DNA of 64,000 nucleotides from an uncultured Flavobacteriales bacterium (GCA_905478325.1 CAJQIB010000008.1:1-64000); one strand, 5' to 3'; numbered from the stretch's first letter, positions 43,701-52,209 are shown. The notes: a model not told the origin generated them from the sequence alone. Program-made: numbers and translations.

Positions 43701-44746
43701 GCCACTTCCAATTCATGAAATGAGCGCATCCAAAAGGTCTCAATCACCGTATCCGGAGTCGCAGAGATTTCTCCACGATCCTGGATACGCGCTAAGGAAT
43801 CCACGGAGTCGCTGTTCACTTCTAAAAAATACCAAGCGGAGTCACTGTACGTGTGCCGGTCATGTTTCCATGTGCGTGCATTTGTACCTTGTATCCAAGT
43901 GTTTGGACCCTTCCCATAAAAAAACAGTGCGTCGTCTACATTCCAAACACCGTCGTCTTCTCCCTCAAACCAAATGGCCGCAGCCTCCACTCCCAATGGA
44001 CGATCAACGTCGTTGTTCATCGGAAGCATCTCCCCGCCGTTGCCCCACAACCGAATCGCTCTTGGATCCAAGGTATCGGGATCAAAGCCCGCTGCGATCA
44101 TCCAATTGCGATCAATTCGAAAGACACCGTCTTCAGCTATGGACAAGCGATACATATTGTCTTTCCCTAAGGGACCCTCCAACGGCCATTGTCTCTCCCG
44201 CTGCGCTCGTGGCGTGGATTCGATCGAAGAGCCCATGGCCCAATCAACCTTAACCAACCGTTCAAATACATCACGCGCCTCGACAAACCTGAAAAGCGGA
44301 GATTCAAACTGAGTGATTTTTATCGTTTCATTCAAAAAACGCCAGTGCGGTGCTGCGGTCTCCTTTTTCAAAACCGCTTGTTGACGGGCAGTCAATTCGT
44401 CCGCCGGCACTTCAATCCACGTTTCTGAATCGACTAGCCGCTCCATCCCTTCCTCAAATCCAGGCAGTTCCGCCTCCCACACAACCCAAGGAATCTCGTC
44501 AAGCCAAAACCCATCACGAGGAGCCCACTTGCCCACAGGAGCATCGGCCGATCCCATCGGCAACCAATCCACCTCCCAAACGCCTTCAACCACATTGCTT
44601 TGACCCAAATTCTGCGCACAAACGGTGCCCATTCCAATACTCAAAGCGACCAGAAAGCACCCAAACCCAGCTAAAACAGACTTTAAAAGCACGTCTATTC
44701 CACGAACGGGCATTCTAAAAAAAACTGCCATTTTTATTGATTTCAT
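40799..44746 (-). CDS. porU: T9SS sortase-like protease PorU
   Basis: PorU (1315 aa) is the gingipain-type (C25) peptidase on the cell surface that removes C-terminal sorting domains and attaches cargo to A-LPS. A signal anchor (LAGFGCFLVALSIGMGTVCAQ) is followed by a large N-terminal domain. The catalytic domain has His830 in MNYIGHGGSRGW and Cys864 in FMTATCELARFDDP. Ig-like domains follow, and the C-terminus is itself a sorting-like domain (VAYPNPSTDVFQFSL to QYADQIIVLRP). Its stop lies at the porV start. An imperfect box, CAACTTTG (44756-44763), ends 9 bp before the ATG. Confidence 0.95.
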   Translation of the reverse strand: MKSIKMAVFFRMPVRGIDVLLKSVLAGFGCFLVALSIGMGTVCAQNLGQSNVVEGVWEVDWLPMGSADAPVGKWAPRDGFWLDEIPWVVWEAELPGFEEGMERLVDSETWIEVPADELTARQQAVLKKETAAPHWRFLNETIKITQFESPLFRFVEARDVFERLVKVDWAMGSSIESTPRAQRERQWPLEGPLGKDNMYRLSIAEDGVFRIDRNWMIAAGFDPDTLDPRAIRLWGNGGEMLPMNNDVDRPLGVEAAAIWFEGEDDGVWNVDDALFFYGKGPNTWIQGTNARTWKHDRHTYSDSAWYFLEVNSDSVDSLARIQDRGEISATPDTVIETFWMRSFHELEVASPNRSGREWFGESFQNTSSRVVNFDVPFATMTPGRLDFKVAAQSMGSSSIFNFNVNGVEAVASPSYTSDGSVSNVANLASGNFDLGQPTGSGVTAQHQVQVSFDPAVPTAIGWLDYLRISQECSLRMAQSQLEFDADAVEEGAVVAYAVLNAESLLGIWDVSKHNQPKRVTWDDTESGEAVFRSLADEPRRFALFKGYNFKTPDFHGPVKPLDLHGVEQADLVVITRANYLPAAERLAELHAEEGLSVLVTTQRAVFDAFSSGNTDPTAVKMLMMMLRDRALQNGVAPPKYLQIMGDGTFANRVNLMQSPFVITYQSENSLSPTGSYVSDDFFGFLEDEYGEGIGDKMAIGVGRIPCSSAAEADAMVSKVEAYMKRSQPVLPGLDCEDVNASSSGSWRNIICFVADDMDGNGGPTEDEHMVNSDEHANTLAQNHPEYDVNKIYLDAYPQWSTPGGERYPDAQEFIDRQVNEGALIMNYIGHGGSRGWSHERVLNTTTIQEWENKTNMPLFMTATCELARFDDPGVESAGEMMVMNPLGGAIAMLTTTRVVFSGSNQQLNRAFYDIALQDTESEPLRLGDIARVTKNDPQVSNTSNKRNFTLLGDVALRLNYPRKNVVIESLPDTIKALDVVLVEGTVRDEVGALMPEFDGLVYVKVFDKPSQVMSLNNDNGPNPHVFEVFRNILHQGVASVEAGVFALEFIVPRDIDFSFAEGRISCYAVSDSTDAHGASQAFIIGGVNDEFTLDETPPTVSLFLNDTLFRTGGITHSHPMLLARIFDEGGINAAGVGIGHDIKATLDGESSESVVLNGFYMADLNTYIRGTVRYPFEDLESGPHQLELVVWDVQNNKGKAEIEFEVYDDFESALGQVVAYPNPSTDVFQFSLEHNQACQSGVATLEVFSNAGQLVYRSEQPWEQEGFRTESLRWNSAGGTDGQSVPAGVYVFRLTVNTETGGIVQYADQIIVLRP

Positions 44747-44755
44747 TCAGTGCAG

Positions 44756-44763
44756 CAAAGTTG
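44756..44763 (-). promoter_or_regulatory. -7-like box (CAACTTTG) before porU
   Basis: It has one mismatch to TAnnTTTG and ends 9 nt before the porU ATG. TTG lies 15 nt upstream. Confidence 0.35.
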
Positions 44764-44830
44764 GTTAAAAAAAAGATGCAACGTAAAGGACAAAACGTGC
44801 GTTAAAGAGAAAACGTATGCTCGAAATGCA

Positions 44831-44843
44831 ATCTCAGTGAGAT
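44831..44843. repeat. Palindrome ATCTCA-G-TGAGAT between porU and porP/sprF
   Basis: This is a perfect 6-bp inverted repeat in the 156-bp divergent region of the T9SS cluster, 30 bp upstream of the porP/sprF box. It could be an operator; coincidence is not excluded. Confidence 0.3.
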
Positions 44844-44872
44844 GATTTTCGGGTAGGCATTGGTTTTTTTCT

Positions 44873-44880
44873 TATTCTTG
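44873..44880 (+). promoter_or_regulatory. -7-like box (TATTCTTG) for porP/sprF
   Basis: It matches TAnnTTTG except at the fifth base and ends 22 nt before the ATG. The same octamer occurs before the flippase gene. Confidence 0.4.
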
Positions 44881-44902
44881 TGAATTCATTGGGTCCCTCT
44901 AC

Positions 44903-45901
44903 ATGAAGCAACTACTGACTATCCCCACCATTGGCATCCTGCTAATGGCGTCATTTTTGACACTGCAATCGAATACTGCGCAAGCTCAAGACCCTGAGTT
45001 TACGCAGTACTTTGCCAATCCGCTCTATCTCAATCCTGCTTTTGCGGGATCTGCTCGTTGCCCGCGTCTGACGATGTCGTACCGCAACCAGTGGCCCGCT
45101 ATGAGTGGATCCTTTGTCACTACAGCTGCTGCTTATGACCAGCATGTCGAAACACTTTCCGGTGGTTTGGGCTTTATTGTGATGAACGACCAAGCGGGAC
45201 GTGGCACGCTCAGCACGACTACCGCTAGTGGTATTTATAGTTACCAGCAAGCTGTTACGCGGAAACTCTCCATCAAAGCAGCCATGCAGGTCACCTACAT
45301 GCAGAAATCTTTGGACTGGGACCGCTTGACTTTTGGGGACATGATTGACCCACGACGTGGATTCATCTACGAGACCCAAGACATCCCCCGCGGAGGAATG
45401 GTCCGAACAGTGGATTTTAGCTCTGGCATCATTGGATTTACGGATCGTTTTTACTTCGGAGGTGCCGTGCACCATCTGAATGAGCCCAATGAATCTTTGG
45501 TAGTCGGAACAAGTCGTTTGCCCATGAAGTACACCTTCCATGCAGGTGCCGTGCTTCCGTTACAACGCTCGGTTACCGGAGTAGAGTCTACCATTTCTCC
45601 GAACATTTTTTACCGGAAACAAGGAGAGTTTGAACAGCTCAATGTTGGTCTCTACGTCAACAAAGGCCCACTCGTGGGTGGCATTTGGTACCGAGGCATC
45701 ATGTTCACGGATTATCGGGATGCCTTTATTGTGACACTCGGGATCAAAACTGATGTTGTCCAATTTGGCTACAGCTATGATTTAACGATTTCTGAATTGA
45801 CCCCTTCAACCGGGGGAGCGCACGAAATCAGCATGACGATACAGTTTGACTGCCGTGGTAAGCGTTCTAAGTTTAGAACAATAAACTGCCCGTCATTCTA
45901 G
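44903..45901 (+). CDS. PorP/SprF family T9SS outer membrane protein
   Basis: The protein is 332 aa. The signal peptide ends at SNTAQAQ. The family opening DPEFTQYFANPLYLNPAFAGSARCPRL is present, and alternating strands run to the C-terminus (HEISMTIQFDCRG). It is an outer-membrane barrel. PorP homologues sit in the PorK/L/M/N translocon, while SprF homologues help export SprB-like adhesins; the sequence alone does not say which. It is divergent from porU and precedes gldJ by 92 bp. Confidence 0.92.
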   Translation: MKQLLTIPTIGILLMASFLTLQSNTAQAQDPEFTQYFANPLYLNPAFAGSARCPRLTMSYRNQWPAMSGSFVTTAAAYDQHVETLSGGLGFIVMNDQAGRGTLSTTTASGIYSYQQAVTRKLSIKAAMQVTYMQKSLDWDRLTFGDMIDPRRGFIYETQDIPRGGMVRTVDFSSGIIGFTDRFYFGGAVHHLNEPNESLVVGTSRLPMKYTFHAGAVLPLQRSVTGVESTISPNIFYRKQGEFEQLNVGLYVNKGPLVGGIWYRGIMFTDYRDAFIVTLGIKTDVVQFGYSYDLTISELTPSTGGAHEISMTIQFDCRGKRSKFRTINCPSF

Positions 45902-45993
45902 TTTTAAAAACACATGTCACGGATCTATTCTCACATTGGATCCAAGCATTTGCCCTACATTACTGCAAGAAACCCATTGGAACCTCATAAAAA

Positions 45994-47730
45994 ATGAATT
46001 GGAAGTTCACAGCCCCCATGATGTTCTTTGGTGCACTCCTCCTCACAGGATGCATCGGAGACCGTTCCGGCGCCACAGGATGGGCCTACAACGATCCTAC
46101 TAACGGAGGATTTGAACGGCAACCTTTCTTTGAGCAAGAAACGGCCCCTGGATTGGTCTTTATTGAAGGAGGAACCTTCACGATGGGCCAAGTCGAAGAT
46201 GACTTGACCTACAATTGGGACAACATTCCTCGGCGCGTCACAGTCCCATCCTTTTACATGGATGAAACCGAAGTCACCAACTATTATTGGTTGGAGTACC
46301 TCTCTTGGTTGCAACGCGTTTATGGTAGCAGCTATCCTGAAGTCGTTCGTCGTGCCCTTCCAGACACATTGGTCTGGAGAGAAAAATTGGCATTTAACGA
46401 GCCTCACGTAGATTACTACTTGCGTCATCCAGCTTACAGAGACTACCCTGTTGTAGGTATCTCATGGAATCAAGCGAACGACTTTTGCAAGTGGCGCACG
46501 GACCGAGTCAATGAACAATTGCTTATTCGGGAAGGCCTTATCGCCCACAACCCCGATGGCCAAATTGACGAAGATCACTTTACTACAGAAGCCTATCTCA
46601 ATGGACAATACCAAGGAGAGGGTGTAGCAGAGGGACTTCGTGATCTCAGACCTGGCAGTTCAGGGTACCGAAATGTCTCCTATGAAGACGGACTGCTCCA
46701 ACCAGCCTATCGCTTGCCGACTGAAGCAGAATGGGAATTTGCAGCATTGGGCCTCATTGGCAACAGTTATGCGGAACTGATTACAGACCGTCGGACCTAT
46801 CCTTGGGATGGACACTACACGCGTAATGACAACGGTCGCGATCGCTCTTACGGCAATATGAATGCCAATTTCGCACGTGGACGTGGTGACTACATGGGTG
46901 TTGCTGGAAGTTTGAATGACGGCGCTGCAGCGACTGCGGCTGTGTATCAATACGCCCCCAACGACTATGGCCTGTACAACATGTCCGGCAACGTCAACGA
47001 ATGGTGTCTCGACGTATACCGTCCTTTGAGCGCCATGGATGCCGAAGAATTTCGTCCTTATCGAGGAAACGTATACAGGACAAAGCAACTCAATTCTGAG
47101 GGGCAAATTGCAGATAAGTTCGATTACGTCGTCTATGATATCGATGCAGTCGACGCAGACTTAAAAGCCTACCAAAAGGCTGCTGCTAAAAACTTCATAG
47201 ACGAAGAGCAGAATCTCGTTGACAATGTGTTCACATACATTGAATCAGCCAAGGCCGACCGGAAGCTGAAGCGAAACGAAGAGTCACAGGAGCAAATGGC
47301 TGAAGGGCAAGAAATCATTCTCGACAGCGACCTGCTTGTTGCTCCTGACTTGCTCAAGATTTTCACGTCGAATATTTCTTCTAATCCCGGTGAATTGCGT
47401 TACCGAGATGTTACAGTTGAAGAAAGCTTAGAACGTGACAATTACCGGGAAGCCGATAACATCGATTACCGCGATGGAGACTTTGAATCCAGCATTTACT
47501 ACGGTGATGAAGGATTTGAAGCTGAAGGAAGCCGCATGTATGGGTATGGCACAACCACCATGATCAACAATCGCTCACGTGTATACAAAGGCGGAGCGTG
47601 GAATGATCGGAGCTATTGGTTGAGCCCTGGAACGAGAAGGTTCTTGGACGAAGACAAGGCCTCCGCTGCCATTGGCTTCCGTTGCGCTATGGACCGAATG
47701 GGATCTCAAGTGCTTGCCGGTCCTCGTTGA
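45994..47730 (+). CDS. gldJ: Gliding motility lipoprotein GldJ
   Basis: GldJ (578 aa) is an outer-membrane-associated lipoprotein needed for gliding and T9SS stability. The lipobox is LLLTGC with Cys20. Residues 50-560 are a formylglycine-generating-enzyme (sulfatase-modifying) fold: FIEGGTFTMG, FYMDETEVTNYYW, YPVVGISWNQANDFCKW, YRLPTEAEWEFAALG, NMSGNVNEWCLDVY and AAIGFRCAMD. A charged insert at about 370-450 splits the fold, as in GldJ rather than GldK. Its position beside porU/porV and murF matches gldJ in other Bacteroidetes. Confidence 0.93.
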   Translation: MNWKFTAPMMFFGALLLTGCIGDRSGATGWAYNDPTNGGFERQPFFEQETAPGLVFIEGGTFTMGQVEDDLTYNWDNIPRRVTVPSFYMDETEVTNYYWLEYLSWLQRVYGSSYPEVVRRALPDTLVWREKLAFNEPHVDYYLRHPAYRDYPVVGISWNQANDFCKWRTDRVNEQLLIREGLIAHNPDGQIDEDHFTTEAYLNGQYQGEGVAEGLRDLRPGSSGYRNVSYEDGLLQPAYRLPTEAEWEFAALGLIGNSYAELITDRRTYPWDGHYTRNDNGRDRSYGNMNANFARGRGDYMGVAGSLNDGAAATAAVYQYAPNDYGLYNMSGNVNEWCLDVYRPLSAMDAEEFRPYRGNVYRTKQLNSEGQIADKFDYVVYDIDAVDADLKAYQKAAAKNFIDEEQNLVDNVFTYIESAKADRKLKRNEESQEQMAEGQEIILDSDLLVAPDLLKIFTSNISSNPGELRYRDVTVEESLERDNYREADNIDYRDGDFESSIYYGDEGFEAEGSRMYGYGTTTMINNRSRVYKGGAWNDRSYWLSPGTRRFLDEDKASAAIGFRCAMDRMGSQVLAGPR

Positions 47731-47754
47731 TCACTCGCTAGTGACCGAATTAGA

Positions 47755-47784
47755 AAAGGCTCCTACTTAAGGGGCCTTTTTCTT
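47755..47784 (+). terminator. Intrinsic terminator after gldJ
   Basis: The stem AAAGGCTCC / GGGGCCTTT (one G-T pair) with a 7-nt loop is followed by TTCTTTTC. Confidence 0.75.
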
Positions 47785-47816
47785 TTCTTAAATAGGCTCC
47801 ATGACAACCTAAAACG

Positions 47817-47824
47817 TAAATTAG
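47817..47824 (+). promoter_or_regulatory. -7-like box (TAAATTAG) 4 nt before murF
   Basis: It is a TAnnTTnG match; the spacer is CCGC, then ATG at 47829. It lies just after the gldJ terminator, where a new promoter is needed. Confidence 0.5.
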
Positions 47825-47828
47825 CCGC

Positions 47829-49166
47829 ATGCTCATGGATGCCACCAATTCTATTTTAACCCAAATAGATTCAGCCTTCCAAAAATCCAGTGGGGTCACT
47901 ACCGACACCCGCATGGCAGAACAAGGCAAACTGTTTTTTGCTTTAAAAGGAGAGCGGTTCGACGGAAATGAGTTTGCATTGCAAGCGTTGAGCGCTGGAT
48001 GTATTCTCGCCATCGTCGATGATCCAATCATTGCTGAACAATCCGACTTGTGCCTCGAAGTGCCCGATGTGCTAATTGCTCTGCAATCACTTGCGCATCT
48101 GCATCGGTCCCGTTGGAAATTCCCCGTCATTGGCCTGACCGGCAGCAATGGAAAGACGACGACCAAGGAGCTGCTCCATGCAGTCCTGAAAACCACATTT
48201 TCCAAAACTTTCGCAACGCGTGGAAACCTCAACAATCACATTGGAGTCCCTTTGACGTTGCTGGAAATTCCGGAAGATGCCGATATGGCCATCGTGGAGA
48301 TGGGAGCAAATGCCCAAGGAGAAATTGCGGAGCTAGCCAAAATCGCAGAGCCCACACATGGAGTGATTCTCAACATTGGAGAAGCTCATTTAGAGGGGTT
48401 TGGCGGAATCCAAGGTGTCTTAAAGGGCAAGCGCGAGCTGTTTCGGTATTTCGAACAGCCACATTCACGCGGAGTTGAAGTTTTTGTTCATGCAGGTCAA
48501 CCGGACCTCATTGAAATATCCAATTCGCTGAAAAGAACACTCTATGGAACAACAGAGCACCCTCCGTTCATTCAGGAGTCTAAATCACAAGATCATGAGT
48601 TGACCTGGCAAGGGCATGAAAATCAAATCTGGGGACCTTTAAAGCCAAAAATAACGGGTCAACACAACCATGAAAACATGATGACAGCGGTCGCCATTGG
48701 CCGTTATTTCGGCGTTAGCCCATCCGCATGTTCTCTTGCCATCGAAAGCTACAATCCCAATAACAACCGATCTCAATGGCATCAAACGGAGCGAAATTTG
48801 CTTCTTTTGGACGCATACAATGCGAACCCAAGTAGCATGTCAACTGCATTAAGACATTTTGCCAGCACACTTGAGACCGCTGAGACTCCTGGCATTTGCA
48901 TTTTGGGTGACATGGGAGAATTGGGAGTTTTTGCGACGGAGGCACACGAGCGACTCCTGCATGCGGCTGTTGATTTGAATTTGGTGGTGTGGACTGTAGG
49001 CCCCCTCTTCGCGACGGCGGCCGGCGAAAACAATCAAAACGTTCGCGCCTTTCAAGACATCGAAAGCGCCCGCATTGCCATAAGCCAAGAAACGTGGAAC
49101 GAACGGCATGTTTTATTGAAAGGTTCTCGCTCCATTGGGTTGGAAAGGCTCGTGAACGAACTCTAA
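47829..49166 (+). CDS. murF: UDP-MurNAc-tripeptide D-alanyl-D-alanine ligase
   Basis: MurF (445 aa) adds D-Ala-D-Ala to the UDP-MurNAc peptide in the cytoplasm. The N-terminal substrate domain has GVTTDTRMAEQGKLFFALKG. The P-loop is GLTGSNGKTTTKELL, followed by TRGNLNNHIGVPLTLL and VEMGANAQGEI. The C-terminal domain has LLLDAYNANPSSM and ILGDMGELG. A second ATG lies three codons in. A terminator and a start-proximal promoter box mark it as the first gene of its own unit, with tyrS 50 bp downstream. Confidence 0.96.
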   Translation: MLMDATNSILTQIDSAFQKSSGVTTDTRMAEQGKLFFALKGERFDGNEFALQALSAGCILAIVDDPIIAEQSDLCLEVPDVLIALQSLAHLHRSRWKFPVIGLTGSNGKTTTKELLHAVLKTTFSKTFATRGNLNNHIGVPLTLLEIPEDADMAIVEMGANAQGEIAELAKIAEPTHGVILNIGEAHLEGFGGIQGVLKGKRELFRYFEQPHSRGVEVFVHAGQPDLIEISNSLKRTLYGTTEHPPFIQESKSQDHELTWQGHENQIWGPLKPKITGQHNHENMMTAVAIGRYFGVSPSACSLAIESYNPNNNRSQWHQTERNLLLLDAYNANPSSMSTALRHFASTLETAETPGICILGDMGELGVFATEAHERLLHAAVDLNLVVWTVGPLFATAAGENNQNVRAFQDIESARIAISQETWNERHVLLKGSRSIGLERLVNEL

Positions 49167-49202
49167 TCATCGTCTCCTCTATCAAGCGTCCTTTCATCAC
49201 CG

Positions 49203-49210
49203 TACCTTTG
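49203..49210 (+). promoter_or_regulatory. -7 promoter box (TACCTTTG) 6 nt before tyrS
   Basis: This is a perfect TAnnTTTG, with spacer ACATCC and then ATG at 49217, the start expected from the protein family. Confidence 0.6.
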
Positions 49211-49216
49211 ACATCC

Positions 49217-50488
49217 ATGGATTTTATTTCGGAATTGCGCTGGCGTGGCATGCTCCACGACATGACCCCCGGGTTGGAAGAACAACTGGCCCAAGGTCCT
49301 ACCAAGGGCTACGTAGGGTTTGACCCCACGGCAGACTCACTTCATATTGGGAATCTCGTTCCTGTCATGATGCTGGTTCACTGGCAACGGGCCGGGCACC
49401 ATCCTATAGCACTTGTGGGTGGCGCTACGGGCATGGTTGGCGATCCTAGCGGGAAATCCGCTGAACGTCAACTTCTAGATGTAGATGCCATTCAACACAA
49501 TTTGAAATGCCAGCAGGCTCAACTCGAACGATTCCTTGAATTCAAGGGCTCAAATGCTGCCGAGGTGGTCAACAATGCGGATTGGTTTAAAGAATTTCGG
49601 TTTTTGGACTTCATTCGAGATGTGGGAAAGCACATTACGATCAACTACATGACCTCGAAGGATAGTGTGAAAAAACGCTTGGACTCGGGAATGAGTTTTA
49701 CCGAATTCTCTTATCAGCTCGTCCAGGGATACGATTTTTTTCACCTTTGGAAAAACAAAGACGTACGGGTCCAATTTGGAGGGTCTGACCAATGGGGAAA
49801 CATCACGACTGGGACGGAATTGATTCGAAGGATGGGAAGTGGTCAAGCCTTTGCCGTTACTGCTCCGTTGATTACAAAAGCGGACGGTTCGAAGTTTGGT
49901 AAGTCTGAAGGAGGCAATGTCTGGATCGATAAAAAACGGACCTCAGCCTATCGCTTTTATCAATACTGGATCAATGCCGCCGATGAAGACGTCAGCCGGT
50001 ATATCCGCATCTTCACACTCAAGACGCAAGCGGAAATCGAGCGATTGGAGGCGCAGCATGCTGAAGATCCTGGAAAGCGACTGTTGCAACGAGAGTTGGC
50101 CGAAGACATTACACGGACCGTGCATAGCGAAGAGGATTTGCAGACAGCCATTGCGGCTTCCAAGCTTCTGTTTGGACAAAGCACGAAATCCGAAATCGAA
50201 GCCTTACCTGAAACCGAATTTCTGAGCGTCTTCGAAGGCGTGCCACAAGCAGAAGTCAGCGCACAATTGATTCAGGACGGCATTTCAGTGATCGATTTTA
50301 TTTCTGAAGCAACCGGCTTCCTCTCTTCAAAAGGAGATGCACGTCGCGCGCTCAAAGAGAATTCAATTGGCATCAACAAGTGCAAAGTGAACGATTCGTA
50401 TGTGATTACTCAAGATGACCTCATTGGAGGCAAACACGTGCTCGTGCAACGGGGAAAGAAAAACTACTTCCTCGCACGGATTTCCTAA
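49217..50488 (+). CDS. tyrS: Tyrosine-tRNA ligase
   Basis: TyrRS (423 aa) is a class I synthetase. YVGFDPTADSLHIGNL contains the HIGH-type motif (HIGN), and KFGKSEGGNVW the KMSKS-type motif. GGSDQWGNITTG binds tyrosine. A C-terminal S4-like RNA-binding domain (SKGDARRALKENSIGINKCK) completes it. The frame is open 228 bp upstream into murF, but the family N-terminus and the adjoining box place the start at 49217. Confidence 0.97.
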   Translation: MDFISELRWRGMLHDMTPGLEEQLAQGPTKGYVGFDPTADSLHIGNLVPVMMLVHWQRAGHHPIALVGGATGMVGDPSGKSAERQLLDVDAIQHNLKCQQAQLERFLEFKGSNAAEVVNNADWFKEFRFLDFIRDVGKHITINYMTSKDSVKKRLDSGMSFTEFSYQLVQGYDFFHLWKNKDVRVQFGGSDQWGNITTGTELIRRMGSGQAFAVTAPLITKADGSKFGKSEGGNVWIDKKRTSAYRFYQYWINAADEDVSRYIRIFTLKTQAEIERLEAQHAEDPGKRLLQRELAEDITRTVHSEEDLQTAIAASKLLFGQSTKSEIEALPETEFLSVFEGVPQAEVSAQLIQDGISVIDFISEATGFLSSKGDARRALKENSIGINKCKVNDSYVITQDDLIGGKHVLVQRGKKNYFLARIS

Positions 50489-50499
50489 AACATCTTGAA

Positions 50500-51585
50500 C
50501 TAGAGGTCGAACGCCATGAGATTGCACCCGCGAACCTCTGCGTGGTCGTAGCGACCCAACACTTCGAAAGTCCCGTCTTCATAGACCCTGCCGATGTCGC
50601 CTGACGCCAAAAATGCACATGACGCAATGTTGGCCAAATCAATGATGTGCAGCCGCCCTTGTTGTCTACTTACTTTCCATTCTCTAGGGTCATCCAATGA
50701 ACCGACAAGTACGTGCATCCAAGATGGCGCTTTAAACAGCCCATTTCCTTTGGACCATGCCTGCGACAACAATTCGGTCATCCCGTATTCGCTGCAAATG
50801 CCCTGATTGGACACGAGTTTACCCAGGCGATCATGTACCTCAGAGCGCACCAGCTCAGGTCCTTGCCCCTTCATTCCTCCCGTTTCAACCACGTGTAGAT
50901 TCAACGTTGACCAATGACGCGCGGCGGCAACGTCCAAAGCCTCCACCCACTGAAGCAGCGCGTGGGTGACACCGATGAGATAGACATCGTTTTGCGAGTT
51001 TGATTCCACCAGTCGGTTGAGTCGACTTTCCAAACCAGGCCAATCGCGCATAAAAAATGACGTCTCCGGACTTGACTCTCCAGAGGTCAACATGAAATGA
51101 CGCACCATATCGACCAAAGACGAGTCATTTCTCTCGAGATAACCCGGAAGCAACCCTAAAAACACACTCGAATGCGCCTTTCCAAAAAACAATTCAAAGC
51201 CTTTTAAGGCCATCTCGTGATACCAATCCACATCATCCACATGGTGAACAGAAGGACGGCTCCCCGATGTGCCAGAGCTCCTAAATTGCAGCGGCGACCT
51301 CCATTCTGGAGCATACACATGTACCGCGTGGGACTGAAACGTCTCCACAGGTATAAAAGGGATCTCCGCAACCGATCGCACCGCTTCCGGATCCACACCA
51401 CGTAACTGAACATACTGTCCGTACACCACGTTGTGTATCGCCTGGAATCGAAACAGCCTGAGCGCGAATGCTTCCCATTTTGCCCCCCCATACGTCTCAC
51501 CGGCATGAATCAGTTCTCTCAGTTCACCCCGCAAGGCTTTCACCTTGCTTTCAGCCTTAGATTGATTGGAACCTTGCCTATCCAT
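50500..51585 (-). CDS. LuxE/PaaK-like acyl-protein synthetase
   Basis: The protein is 361 aa from the ATG at 51585. It matches the LuxE branch of adenylate-forming enzymes: IPFIPVETFQSHAV, the nucleotide-loop RSSGTSGSRPSVHH, GLLPGYLERNDSSLVDM, a HVVETGGMKGQ block and CSEYGMTELLSQAW. LuxE activates fatty acids for luciferase, but non-luminous Bacteroidetes carry such genes too, and no lux genes are here. The acyl substrate is unknown. The longer frame to 51693 would overlap the divergent lipoprotein gene, and a box resembling TAnnTTCG ends 5 nt before 51585. Confidence 0.8.
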   Translation of the reverse strand: MDRQGSNQSKAESKVKALRGELRELIHAGETYGGAKWEAFALRLFRFQAIHNVVYGQYVQLRGVDPEAVRSVAEIPFIPVETFQSHAVHVYAPEWRSPLQFRSSGTSGSRPSVHHVDDVDWYHEMALKGFELFFGKAHSSVFLGLLPGYLERNDSSLVDMVRHFMLTSGESSPETSFFMRDWPGLESRLNRLVESNSQNDVYLIGVTHALLQWVEALDVAAARHWSTLNLHVVETGGMKGQGPELVRSEVHDRLGKLVSNQGICSEYGMTELLSQAWSKGNGLFKAPSWMHVLVGSLDDPREWKVSRQQGRLHIIDLANIASCAFLASGDIGRVYEDGTFEVLGRYDHAEVRGCNLMAFDL

Positions 51586-51590
51586 AGCCA

Positions 51591-51598
51591 CGAAGGTG
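51591..51598 (-). promoter_or_regulatory. Weak -7-like box (CACCTTCG) before the LuxE-like gene
   Basis: It has two mismatches to TAnnTTTG, with spacer TGGCT and then ATG. It is listed because its position matches the other start-proximal boxes. Confidence 0.25.
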
Positions 51599-51641
51599 GG
51601 GATTCCGTAGCTTTGAATCCAACCTTTGGACAATTTTTCAC

Positions 51642-52151
51642 ATGCGATTCCAGATATCTCCTTCGTTCGGATTGCTTCTTTCAGGTGTTGCAATGGCCTT
51701 CACAGGCTGCTTGCCAGATTCCGCATATCCCGACGAGCCCGAAATTCGTTTTGTATCCATCGAATCGCAGAGCAACGGAAGTCGTGAATTGGTCATCCAT
51801 TTTTCAGATGGTGATGGCGATCTGGGATTGAGTCAAGCGGACACGATGCCTCCATTTTGTTCTTCCTGTGCTTACCACCAGAACTTGCACTGTGATTATC
51901 AAGAATGGCGAGACGGCGATTGGTTCGAGATTGCACTCGACCCCAACGCAGGACAGATTCCATTCTATTACCGCGTGCCCGTGGCAGAGCCTAGCGGCCA
52001 AAACCCCGCGTTGAATGGTACCATTGCGGTTACGATGTCAACGTGGTATTTGAACAGTCCGTATGACTCCGTTCGCTTTCGGATCACCCTCTTTGATCGC
52101 TCATTAAATGCGTCAAACGAGGCCTTTACTCCCGCTTTACTCAAGCCATAA
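51642..52151 (+). CDS. Putative lipoprotein
   Basis: The protein is 169 aa. The signal sequence ends in a lipobox, MAFTGC, with Cys23 as the lipidation site. The mature part has VIHFSDGDGDLGLSQADT and a CSSCAYHQNLHCDYQEW cluster with four cysteines, then a beta-rich end (TMSTWYLNSPYDSVRFRITLFDRSLN). The DGDGDLG segment recurs in many Bacteroidetes lipoproteins of unknown role. It is divergent from the LuxE-like gene and ends at a strong bidirectional terminator. Confidence 0.8.
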   Translation: MRFQISPSFGLLLSGVAMAFTGCLPDSAYPDEPEIRFVSIESQSNGSRELVIHFSDGDGDLGLSQADTMPPFCSSCAYHQNLHCDYQEWRDGDWFEIALDPNAGQIPFYYRVPVAEPSGQNPALNGTIAVTMSTWYLNSPYDSVRFRITLFDRSLNASNEAFTPALLKP

Positions 52152-52164
52152 TTCAGGCAAATAA

Positions 52165-52191
52165 AAAGGGGCACCCATTGGGTGCCCCTTT
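52165..52191. terminator. Bidirectional intrinsic terminator
   Basis: A 12-bp perfect stem AAAGGGGCACCC / GGGTGCCCCTTT has a 3-nt loop. It gives TTTC on the plus strand and TTTTTATTT on the minus strand, serving the two convergent genes. Confidence 0.9.
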
Positions 52192-52209
52192 CAATTCAAA
52201 TCGCTGTCC

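Noticed and set aside
48989-49216. N-terminal extension of tyrS by 76 codons
   Set aside because: It overlaps murF in another frame, is rich in Arg as expected of shadow frames, and is not part of the TyrRS family.
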